A stretch of DNA of 5,191 nucleotides, taken from an uncultured Pirellula sp. Its GTDB lineage: Bacteria > Planctomycetota > Planctomycetia > Pirellulales > Pirellulaceae. The notes beneath the pieces were generated by a model. That model saw only the letters and a program-made list of their open reading frames with translations. It made no database searches and was not told the DNA's origin. The DNA lies in contig CAITIF010000182.1 in the NCBI GenBank assembly GCA_903892365.1, forward strand, positions 1 to 5,191. Direction: 5' to 3'. A program made the position numbers and the translations under genes. Positions 1-5,191 of this stretch are shown piece after piece. Numbering within the stretch: the first letter of the stretch is position 1; every line of letters starts with the position of its first letter.

Positions 1-288
1 CCGACCTCGAATGAAGCGTGGCGCCGACCAACGCGACTGATCCAACCACCCCAGAAAATCGACGTCGTTTGGGATGCCATTTCCAATCATCCCAGCACGG
101 TGCGATACCGGGGCGATGTTCAATGCGTCCGAGAAACCAGCGGCCCCGAACGGGTCGACAGCGGATGGTGGCAAGGAATCACACAACAACGCGACTACTA
201 TCGCGTGAAGCTAGAAAGTGGTCCATGGTTGTGGATCTATCGCGATCGCAGAAATGCGACCTGGATGCTGCACGGCGAATTCGATTAG
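1..288 (+). CDS. imuB: ImuB-like Y-family DNA polymerase, C-terminal end (5' partial)
   Basis: The reading frame is open from base 1 to the TAG at 286-288 and gives 95 residues, so the start lies outside the window. The visible part begins with an RPTRLI-type linker (residues 9-14). It ends in the conserved C-terminal module of ImuB-type proteins: GPERVDSGWW at about residues 53-62, RDYYRV at 69-74, an aromatic WLWIYRD segment, and a terminal LHGEFD. I recognise this as the DUF6504-type tail of the 'DNA polymerase Y family' proteins. By family knowledge, ImuB is a usually catalytically inactive Y-family polymerase homologue that bridges the beta clamp, ImuA and the error-prone polymerase DnaE2 during SOS mutagenesis. 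The polymerase fold itself is not visible, so activity cannot be judged. The gene converges on the ACT-domain gene, with 24 bp between the two stop codons. Confidence 0.68.
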   Translation, partial: PTSNEAWRRPTRLIQPPQKIDVVWDAISNHPSTVRYRGDVQCVRETSGPERVDSGWWQGITQQRDYYRVKLESGPWLWIYRDRRNATWMLHGEFD

Positions 289-329
289 CCCACACTATCT
301 AAACAGCGCTGACTAGCCAGCGCTATCTA
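283..329. repeat. Imperfect tandem duplication, 28-bp period, at the convergent junction
   Basis: Bases 283-301 and 311-329 match at 15 of 19 positions with a constant offset of 28. Both copies share a ga(t/c)tagcc block and a ctatcta block. The first copy carries the imuB stop codon (286-288). The second carries the stop codon (313-315, minus strand) and last codons of the ACT gene. It looks like an old local duplication, though chance similarity in a short AT-balanced stretch is possible. Confidence 0.4.
305..324. terminator. Hairpin between convergent stops, possible bidirectional terminator
   Basis: A perfect 7-bp inverted repeat, agcgctg (305-311) and cagcgct (318-324), flanks a 6-base loop. 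It lies between and across the two convergent stop codons, where a shared terminator is expected. Neither strand has a proper U-tract after the stem: the minus direction reads GTTTAGA and the plus direction ATCTAG. A classical intrinsic terminator is therefore unproven. The hairpin could act with Rho or simply protect 3' ends. Confidence 0.35.
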
Positions 330-807
330 GCAAATCCCCTTCAGTGATCATCCGGAATCCTTTGCGGGCCAGCGTTTCTAGTGCTTGCTCTGTATTATCG
401 ACCATGATGGCTACGGCGGGTTCGCCGTGCGGTCGAAAGATCAAAGGGTACGCTTGAATGATGTTGATTTCCGCCTGCAAAAGTGCAGTGCAAATCTGAA
501 GCAACGGCTGCCCACCTTCGGGTAGCTCGACGCCAATCAAATCGCTTTCGATGATGGCAAGCCCGGCTCGTTCCAGTATCTCGCGACCGCGTTCGGCGTG
601 ACTCACCAAGAATCGAACGAAAGCGCATTCGGCGGAGTCATTGATCGACAGAGCAACGATTCGAATCCCAGTTCCTTCGAACCGTCGAACCACCTCCAGC
701 AATTGTCCGACTCGATTTTCGAGAAATACGGTAAATTGCCGGATCGTTGGATAGTTTCGTCCGTGCATGGTTTGGAACGAAACAGATGACCCCTCTCCAG
801 TGCTCAT
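313..807 (-). CDS. Tandem ACT-domain protein (putative amino-acid sensor)
   Basis: The product is 164 residues with two ACT-type modules and no catalytic domain. The first spans about residues 22-90, with strand FTVFLENRVGQL followed by a helix, and SINDSAECAFVRFLV as its second half. The second spans about 91-158, with IGVELPEGGQPLLQI, then AEINIIQAY, then AVAIMVDN. This matches stand-alone tandem ACT proteins (COG4747-like), in which a FLEN-x-GxL segment usually precedes the ligand loop. ACT domains bind amino acids, so a cytoplasmic sensing or regulatory role is inferred. Planctomycete homologues may carry the name 'acetolactate synthase' by analogy with IlvH/IlvN regulatory subunits, but no catalytic ilv gene is present here. 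The ATG at 805-807 is used. An internal ATG at 766-768 (Met14), just before HGRNYPTIRQF, would leave both domains intact and is a real alternative. Neither start has a well-placed Shine-Dalgarno. Confidence 0.85.
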   Translation of the reverse strand: MSTGEGSSVSFQTMHGRNYPTIRQFTVFLENRVGQLLEVVRRFEGTGIRIVALSINDSAECAFVRFLVSHAERGREILERAGLAIIESDLIGVELPEGGQPLLQICTALLQAEINIIQAYPLIFRPHGEPAVAIMVDNTEQALETLARKGFRMITEGDLLDSAG

Positions 808-814
808 CGCAGGA

Positions 815-911
815 AACTTTCTAAAATCAACAAGTGGTATCTATGCCCTTGGGGAAGTGTAACAGAAAGTTGCGGCATTACTAGAATTCGACCTATCGGA
901 ACTTTCTGTTG
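815..911 (-). promoter_or_regulatory. Three complementary arms upstream of the ACT gene (possible alternative hairpins)
   Basis: On the minus-strand transcript, arm A is AACAGAAAGTT (911-901), within the last codons of the upstream gene. Arm B is its perfect 11-base complement (871-861). Arm C, AGAAAGTT (822-815), repeats part of arm A and ends 7 bases before the ACT start codon. B can pair with A (11 bp, 29-base loop) or with C (8 bp, 41-base loop), but not with both. This geometry resembles attenuators or translational switches. Read-through transcription from the upstream gene would be needed for arm A to be present. Function is inference only. Confidence 0.35.
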
Positions 912-2254
912 AAAACATCCGGATCAAAGGGATCCTTCGCTTGAGTTGCTTTGCTGGGCTCGGCAGATTCATATTTTTCTTCCAAATCCCGGATGGCCTT
1001 TTCCAAATCATCCAGCTCGCTGCCTGACAAAATAGCTGGCGGGGGGGCGGATTTGGCGGGCTTCGACAGGCTGGCGTTGCGGTCCCGCTTTTCCACGATC
1101 TTGGATAGTTCGCTTCGAGTCATTCTGTCACCACTGCCATCCAAGGGACTGGTTGCAATTGCCTGGGTTACTCCCTGGGCCCCACCCTGCTTCATGACTC
1201 CAGCGGATTGCATATCTGCAGATGCCGTCGCAACGGGATACTGTTGAGGCATCGACTTGTTAATGCTTTGGGAGAGAGCAAGTGATTTGATCCATTGACC
1301 GATGCGTTCAATCAACAGTCGCTCGTCTTCTCGCGAGGCATTCAAGCTTGGATGGCGTTGGATTCCGTGCGCCTTGGTTGCGTAGGCCAGAAGCTCACTG
1401 TCATGAACTCGCTCGCGATCAACATAACGAAGCACTTCATCCAAATCCTTAGCCAAGGTCAATGCTGCCTGGTCGCCGATGGGTTGGTAGAGATGGAAGT
1501 CAGATTTACCAAGTATTCCATGGCAGCCGGATTGTCCACATCGAGTCACTAGGACTGGTAGAATCGAGGTTTGGAAGGTTTTTCGTATGTAGCCAGGGAT
1601 CTCCGTTTGAGTCCAAGAATTTGAGACTGAGCGTCGTGGCTCCAAATCTTTCTCGGGAATGTCGCGAAGTTTTGGAGCTTCGGCGCTGGCCTGTACCACT
1701 TCGCTTTTGATAGCTTCGTTGGTCGCTCCGTTCTGAACCATGGTGCTTTCCGGAGAGGTCTCAACCCCAAGGGACTTCCTTACTTTTTCGTCTGCCAAGA
1801 GCGCTTCCCGAAGCATGTGTTCAATTTGCTTGAACTGCGGCGAGTCCGATGCGTTCGTTTCGATCACCCGGTAGTGTGCGATAGCGTGATCGATCAGTCC
1901 TTGTTTGATGCACCAATGCGCCAAATGCCAATGCTCGCCTGTGCCCCAGGATCGGATACCCGATTTTTGATGATGGTACAAAGCCTCAAGGGATGGACCA
2001 ATGTACTCGACATTCTTGTGCTCAAGGTTAAGCTTGCTGTTCCCATCGACCCTGATAATGATGCGTTCGGAATTGGTCGAGATCTTGCCCGCAAGAACAT
2101 TTCCGTTTTGAAGCAGGATGTAGCCATCACCGGAATAAGAATGACGTTCCGGTTGGGAACCATATTCGCGGCCTTTTTGCCCAATCGCCTTCGACGGAAT
2201 GCCCGAAGCGCATATCAAAACAAGGACAAATGCAAGCGAGGCTCTAGGATTCAT
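893..2254 (-). CDS. Secreted protein of unknown function with CX4CH (cytochrome c-like) motif
   Basis: I do not recognise a named function. From the ATG at 2252-2254 the product is 453 residues; an in-frame GTG at 2264-2266 would add four (MDQF). The ATG start leaves a clean signal peptide: Arg4, hydrophobic core about 5-18, likely cleavage after Ala-Ile-Gly25, with no lipobox. Residues about 44-156 resemble an N-terminal module seen in planctomycete envelope proteins: a small beta domain (YILLQNGNVLAGKI) followed by a helical HWHLAHWCIKQGL segment resembling a TPR. Residues about 218-328 look like a c-type cytochrome-like domain, with ILPVLVTRCGQSGCHG giving C239-x4-C244-H245 and a later helix RLLIERIGQWI. 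The tail is low-complexity (Ser/Ala/Pro) with a charged, probably coiled-coil stretch at about 410-431. An extracytoplasmic haem or redox role is possible, but haem attachment is unproven. No Shine-Dalgarno is seen. Confidence 0.82.
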   Translation of the reverse strand: MNPRASLAFVLVLICASGIPSKAIGQKGREYGSQPERHSYSGDGYILLQNGNVLAGKISTNSERIIIRVDGNSKLNLEHKNVEYIGPSLEALYHHQKSGIRSWGTGEHWHLAHWCIKQGLIDHAIAHYRVIETNASDSPQFKQIEHMLREALLADEKVRKSLGVETSPESTMVQNGATNEAIKSEVVQASAEAPKLRDIPEKDLEPRRSVSNSWTQTEIPGYIRKTFQTSILPVLVTRCGQSGCHGILGKSDFHLYQPIGDQAALTLAKDLDEVLRYVDRERVHDSELLAYATKAHGIQRHPSLNASREDERLLIERIGQWIKSLALSQSINKSMPQQYPVATASADMQSAGVMKQGGAQGVTQAIATSPLDGSGDRMTRSELSKIVEKRDRNASLSKPAKSAPPPAILSGSELDDLEKAIRDLEEKYESAEPSKATQAKDPFDPDVFNRKFR

Positions 2255-2365
2255 GAACTGGTCCACGACTTGGAAACAAAGTTAAAGTCGCTTCCAAAAA
2301 AGTTCTTGGACGCGCACCTTCCCGGAGATTAGCAAGTCGGATGGCTACGAATCAAGACGATGAAC

Positions 2366-3382
2366 CTAGGCGTTCACAAATTTCTGGTCGTGTTTTTCCC
2401 GACGAGCTAGTTCAAGATCGTGCTCGACCATGATCCTTGCCAGTTCTCGAACGTCCGTTGCTGCGGACCAACCTAACTTCGACTTGGCTTTGCTAGCATC
2501 GCCCAGCAACAAATCGACCTCGGCAGGTCGGAAGTACCTTGGATCGACTTCCACATACTTTGTCCAATCGAGCTCCAATGGTTCAAAGACCATGTCCAAA
2601 AATTCCCGAATCGTTCGTGTCTCACCTGTTGCGATCACGTAATCGTCCGGTTCCTCTTGCTGCAGCATCAGCCACATCGCCTCGACATAGTCCTTCGCAT
2701 ATCCCCAATCGCGTTTCGAATCGAGATTCCCCAGGTACAATTTTTCTTGAAGCCCAAGCTTAATTCGGGTGGCAGCACGAGTAATCTTGCGAGTCACGAA
2801 GGTTTCGCCACGACGAGGCGACTCGTGATTGAACAAGATGCCGTTGCACGCAAACATGTCGTAGCTTCGGCGGTAATTGACGGTTTGAAAATAAGCGTAA
2901 ACCTTGGCACAAGCGTAAGGCGATTGCGGATTGAATGGAGTTTTTTCTGTTTGTGGAGTTTCAAGCACCATTCCGTACATTTCGGAGCTACTCGCTTGGT
3001 AGACTCGAACCGGTTTGCGGCGGTTCAGCAACCGTGCGGCTTCGAGAACATTGAGGGATCCAACTCCGTCGCTCATCAGGGTATAAACGGGTTGATCGAA
3101 GGAAACGCGAACGTGGCTTTGCGCTCCCAGATTGTAAATCTCGTCCGGCTCAATATCTTGCACTAAGTTCGTCAAAGCTTGTCCATCGGTCAGGTCGCCG
3201 TAATGGAGCAAAAGCTGGGGCTTTTCATGGATATCGCGATACAAATGGTCGATTCGACCGGTGGAGAAGCTGCTGGAACGTCGCACTAGTCCGTGAACTT
3301 TGTAGCCCTTGTCAAGCAACAGCTCTGCCAAATAAGAACCGTCTTGCCCAGTAATACCGGTGATTAAAGCCGAACGCGACAT
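2366..3382 (-). CDS. gmd: GDP-mannose 4,6-dehydratase
   Basis: Gmd converts GDP-D-mannose to GDP-4-keto-6-deoxy-D-mannose, the entry step to GDP-L-fucose, GDP-D-rhamnose, GDP-perosamine and related sugars, using tightly bound NADP(H) in the cytoplasm. The 338-residue product is a complete extended short-chain dehydrogenase. The nucleotide-binding G9-x2-G12-x2-G15 motif is GITGQDG. The catalytic set is Ser132, Glu134 (SSSEMYG), Tyr156 and Lys160 (YACAK), on the same numbering as the E. coli enzyme, where residue 132 is Thr. Family signatures follow at 184-200 ([17 protein letters not shown]), 224-233 ([10 protein letters not shown]) and 281-290 ([10 protein letters not shown]). It is shorter than E. 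coli Gmd (about 373) because a C-terminal-half insertion is missing; short forms are common. No fcl/wcaG or rmd gene adjoins it, so the final sugar cannot be told. The leader has an A7 tract (3395-3401) but no Shine-Dalgarno. Confidence 0.97.
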   Translation of the reverse strand: MSRSALITGITGQDGSYLAELLLDKGYKVHGLVRRSSSFSTGRIDHLYRDIHEKPQLLLHYGDLTDGQALTNLVQDIEPDEIYNLGAQSHVRVSFDQPVYTLMSDGVGSLNVLEAARLLNRRKPVRVYQASSSEMYGMVLETPQTEKTPFNPQSPYACAKVYAYFQTVNYRRSYDMFACNGILFNHESPRRGETFVTRKITRAATRIKLGLQEKLYLGNLDSKRDWGYAKDYVEAMWLMLQQEEPDDYVIATGETRTIREFLDMVFEPLELDWTKYVEVDPRYFRPAEVDLLLGDASKAKSKLGWSAATDVRELARIMVEHDLELARREKHDQKFVNA

Positions 3383-3514
3383 GGGAAATCATTCAAAAAA
3401 AGGAAACTAAAGACTCAACTCCACAGTGCGTGCATTTTAGCTCCGTGAACCGGAAAGGTCTAACATGGATTTCGCAACAACACCGTCTGCTGTCAAGCGG
3501 CGGGTTAAAAATCA

Positions 3515-3533
3515 CGAATAATCCGATAATTCG
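3515..3533. promoter_or_regulatory. 19-bp near-palindrome in the xerD-gmd intergenic region
   Basis: The sequence cgaataatc-c-gataattcg forms a 9-1-9 dyad with one mismatched pair. It lies in the 204-bp gap (3383-3586) after the xerD stop and about 130 bp before the gmd start. On the minus strand it is followed shortly by TGATTTTTAA, so it could act as a weak terminator for xerD, although the stem is AT-rich. It could equally be an operator for gmd. The rest of the gap shows no gene and no convincing promoter. Confidence 0.3.
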
Positions 3534-3586
3534 GGCATGGCGAACTCAACAACTTGGCACAATTGCCTTTACCTCGAAAAATGCGT

Positions 3587-4540
3587 CTAGGCGCGAGGAT
3601 GGAATTGGTTGTGAACTTTCTTGAGTTTGCTGGTCTCCACCTGAGTGTAGATTTGTGTGGTTTGGATGCTTGCATGCCCCAGCATTTCTTGGATCAATCG
3701 CAAGTCGGCACCGCCACCCAAAAGATGCGTTGCAAAGGAATGCCGCAGGGTGTGGGGGCTGACTTCGCTATCGATTCCGGCACGAAGTGCATATCTCTTG
3801 ATCAGTTCCCATATCGCCTCGCGTCGCATGCGTTGACCAGAGCGGGACAAAATGAGCCACGGCGATTCTGCGAACTGACGGCCCGCAGCAAGAACAGGCC
3901 TTTGTTCTTTCAGGTAAATCGTGATTGCTTCCACCGCGCGTTCCCCCAATGGCACCATCCGTTGCTTGCTCCCTTTTCCTTCGGCCAGACAATACCCTTC
4001 CTCCAGGTGAACATTGGCGACCAGAAGGTCTGAAATTTCGGAAACACGGCACCCGGTAGCATACATGAGCTCCAAAATCGCTCGATCTCGAAGGCCCAAT
4101 TGGTCAAATCGCTGAGGAGCGGTTAAGAATCGATCAATTTGGGAAATCGATAAAACATAAGGGACACGTTGCCAGACTTTGGGGGTGGTCAACAATTCTG
4201 CCGGATTGTCCGCGATCGCGGATTCCAGTTGCAAGAACTTGTAAAACATGCGAATGGCGACGATGTGTCTTGAAATGGAGGTCGCTGCGAGTTTTTTCTT
4301 TTTAAGAAATCCAGCAAAATCGCCGAGGTCAGAAATAGACATGGCGGTTGGCGAACGTCCGTGTAGCCATTCTTTCATGTGCTCCAGATCACGCCGATAG
4401 GCTTGAACGGTATTTTCTGCCAAATGGCATTCGGATCGAAGATAAACGGTATAACGCTCAATCCAGCCGGCCATCGTTTCTACCGGATTGGCAGCCTCGG
4501 GGGCAGATTGTTTCAATTTCTTCAGCTTGCTGACGGCCAT
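3587..4540 (-). CDS. xerD: Site-specific tyrosine recombinase XerD
   Basis: This tyrosine recombinase acts with XerC at the dif site to resolve chromosome dimers at the division septum, under FtsK control in well-studied bacteria. The 317-residue product has the SAM-like N-terminal core-binding domain (about 22-112; LAENTVQAYRRDLEHMKEWL closely resembles XerD) and the C-terminal catalytic domain (about 125-305). All six catalytic residues are present: Arg165 (CRVSE), Lys189 (GKGSK), His263 and Arg266 (HTLRH), His289 (LGHA) and nucleophile Tyr298 (TTQIYTQV). The protein ends in HNQFHPRA, like E. coli XerD (HQQHHPRA) and unlike XerC, which continues past this point; this is why I choose XerD. 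It is about 19 residues longer than E. coli XerD, mainly through a basic N-terminal extension (MAVSKLKKLK). Nothing suggests an integron or phage integrase. It is divergent from galE. Confidence 0.93.
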   Translation of the reverse strand: MAVSKLKKLKQSAPEAANPVETMAGWIERYTVYLRSECHLAENTVQAYRRDLEHMKEWLHGRSPTAMSISDLGDFAGFLKKKKLAATSISRHIVAIRMFYKFLQLESAIADNPAELLTTPKVWQRVPYVLSISQIDRFLTAPQRFDQLGLRDRAILELMYATGCRVSEISDLLVANVHLEEGYCLAEGKGSKQRMVPLGERAVEAITIYLKEQRPVLAAGRQFAESPWLILSRSGQRMRREAIWELIKRYALRAGIDSEVSPHTLRHSFATHLLGGGADLRLIQEMLGHASIQTTQIYTQVETSKLKKVHNQFHPRA

Positions 4541-4582
4541 GATTCAGATGTCCACTCGCGAAGATTGCCGATAAGAAATACG

Positions 4583-4611
4583 ATTGTGACAAAATTGGGT
4601 GAGCATCTCAA
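4583..4611 (-). promoter_or_regulatory. xerD: Candidate sigma-70-type promoter for xerD
   Basis: Read on the minus strand, TTGAGA (4611-4606, five of six to the -35 consensus) is followed after 17 bases by CACAAT (4588-4583, four of six to the -10 consensus). It sits about 40 bp upstream of the xerD start, in the 109-bp divergent region. The -10 is weak and planctomycete promoters are poorly defined by sequence, so this is a candidate only. No convincing plus-strand promoter for galE is visible in the same region. Confidence 0.25.
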
Positions 4612-4618
4612 GCTCGCC
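4598..4618 (+). promoter_or_regulatory. Hairpin in the galE upstream region
   Basis: GGTGAGC (4598-4604) and GCTCGCC (4612-4618) can form a 7-bp stem with one G-U wobble around a 7-base loop, 31 bases upstream of the galE ATG. No U-tract follows on the plus strand (AAAAAA comes next), so it is not a terminator in that direction. It may lie in the galE leader if transcription starts upstream of it. It also overlaps the -35 of the candidate xerD promoter. Confidence 0.25.
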
Positions 4619-4630
4619 GCTTAAAAAACC

Positions 4631-4640
4631 AGGAATGGAG
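4631..4640 (+). promoter_or_regulatory. galE: Shine-Dalgarno for galE
   Basis: The purine-rich AGGAATGGAG ends 9 bases before the ATG at 4650-4652, and its GGAG (4637-4640) is at normal spacing. It fixes the galE start, which also gives a protein beginning directly with the Rossmann beta strand (MKILVVGGAGYVG). It is the only clear Shine-Dalgarno in the window; the minus-strand genes lack one. Confidence 0.6.
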
Positions 4641-4649
4641 AATTGTAGG

Positions 4650-5191
4650 ATGAAGATACTCGTTGTTGGCGGAGCAGGATATGTCGGTTCGCATTCCGTG
4701 AAGCTCTTGAGGAGCTTGGGACATACGGTATGGGTGTATGACAATCTTTCACGCGGCCATCGAGAAAGCGTCCCTTCGGAGATCTTGATCGAGGGGAATC
4801 TTACCGATCGCGCTCTGCTGATGCGGGTTATGCGAGAAAAAGAGATCGAGGCGGTCATGCATTTCGCAGCGTATGCGTTGGTTGGGGAATCCGTACAGCA
4901 CCCTGCCATGTATTATCAAAACAACGTGACGGCAACCTTTGATCTGATGGAAGCGATGCGATCTGCCGGTGTTTGGCGATTTGTCTTCTCGAGCACCACA
5001 GCCACGTACGGCCAGCCGGAGAAAATGCCTATCTCCGAGAACACGCCTCAGAATCCTATCAACCCCTATGGCTTTACCAAGCTTGTCGTGGAAAGGGCGC
5101 TTAGCGACTATGCGCACGCCTACGGGTTTGGCGTGGCGGCTTTACGTTACTTCAATGCGTCGGGCGCCGCTGCAGACGGTACGAGAGGCGA
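4650..5191 (+). CDS. galE: UDP-glucose 4-epimerase (3' partial)
   Basis: GalE interconverts UDP-glucose and UDP-galactose using bound NAD+ in the cytoplasm, linking the Leloir pathway to galactose supply for surface polysaccharides. The first 180 residues of a typical ~330-340 are visible; the frame stays open to the window edge. The NAD-binding G7-G-A-G10-x2-G13 motif is GGAGYVG. An acidic residue after the second strand (YDNLSRG, Asp31) fits NAD preference. HFAAYALVGES (71-81) is the usual epimerase segment. The catalytic residues are Thr116 in SSTTATYG (aligning with Ser124 of E. coli, where Ser or Thr is accepted), Tyr140 and Lys144 (YGFTK). RYFNASGA at 167-174 is the substrate-binding signature. 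Related UDP-sugar epimerases with other specificities cannot be fully excluded without the C-terminal half. With gmd nearby on the other strand, it suggests nucleotide-sugar supply, but the two genes are not co-transcribed. Confidence 0.93.
   Translation, partial: MKILVVGGAGYVGSHSVKLLRSLGHTVWVYDNLSRGHRESVPSEILIEGNLTDRALLMRVMREKEIEAVMHFAAYALVGESVQHPAMYYQNNVTATFDLMEAMRSAGVWRFVFSSTTATYGQPEKMPISENTPQNPINPYGFTKLVVERALSDYAHAYGFGVAALRYFNASGAAADGTRG

Noticed and set aside
18..302. Open frame of 94 codons overlapping the imuB end in another frame
   Set aside because: Its product is Arg/Thr-rich with no recognisable motif, while the frame open from base 1 gives a clear ImuB C-terminus.
1041..1047. G7 run inside the CX4CH protein gene as a possible phase-variation tract
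   Set aside because: Only seven bases, coding for prolines in a low-complexity tail; too short to argue for programmed slippage.
2293..2310. tccaa/ttgga mini-hairpin around an A6 run after gmd as an intrinsic terminator
   Set aside because: The stem is only 5 bp and the T-run (minus strand) is inside the loop, not after the stem.
1817..2332. Long plus-strand open frame (171 codons) opposite the CX4CH protein gene
   Set aside because: No motif or ribosome site; it mirrors the minus-strand coding frame, which has a signal peptide and recognisable domains.
2657..3166. Plus-strand open frame (169 codons) opposite gmd
   Set aside because: Antisense to a fully conserved enzyme; no recognisable content.
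3434..3439. TAAAAT (minus strand) as a -10 element for gmd
   Set aside because: No acceptable -35 at 16-18 bases upstream.
3554..4033. Plus-strand open frame (159 codons) opposite xerD
   Set aside because: Antisense to the catalytic domain of XerD, which has all six catalytic residues.
4541..4649. A dif-like site near xerD
   Set aside because: I looked for two 11-base arms flanking a 6-base centre with the usual TTAT/ATAA core here and elsewhere in the window and found none.
4544..5117. Two minus-strand open frames opposite galE
   Set aside because: The plus strand encodes an unmistakable GalE with a Shine-Dalgarno; the antisense products have no motif.

Overview
The window looks like ordinary chromosomal DNA from a planctomycete, probably of the Pirellulaceae/Rhodopirellula type. 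The main clues are a secreted protein that pairs a planctomycete-style N-terminal domain with a CX4CH haem-like motif, a tandem ACT-domain protein of a form I associate with that group, and an almost complete lack of Shine-Dalgarno sequences. The assignment is from recognition, not from a search.

Layout from left to right: (1) positions 1-288, plus strand, the last 95 codons of an ImuB-like Y-family DNA polymerase. (2) A 24-bp convergent junction containing a hairpin and an imperfect 28-bp-period duplication. (3) A run of four minus-strand genes, in transcription order xerD (4540-3587), gmd (3382-2366), an unrecognised secreted CX4CH protein (2254-893) and a tandem ACT-domain protein (807-313). 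Gaps between them are 204, about 110 and 85 bp, so they are not a tight operon and may be separately expressed. (4) A 109-bp divergent intergenic region between xerD and (5) galE, which starts at 4650 on the plus strand and runs off the right edge.

Functionally this is a mix. Gmd (GDP-mannose to GDP-4-keto-6-deoxymannose) and GalE (UDP-glucose/UDP-galactose) both supply nucleotide sugars for surface polysaccharide or glycoconjugates. XerD resolves chromosome dimers, ImuB belongs to damage-tolerant DNA synthesis, and the ACT protein probably senses amino acids. No mobile element, CRISPR array, RNA gene or defence system is visible. No stretch longer than 300 bases lacks a gene.

The points most worth a second look are the CX4CH protein and a set of three mutually complementary sequence arms between its stop codon and the ACT gene start, arranged like a pair of alternative hairpins.
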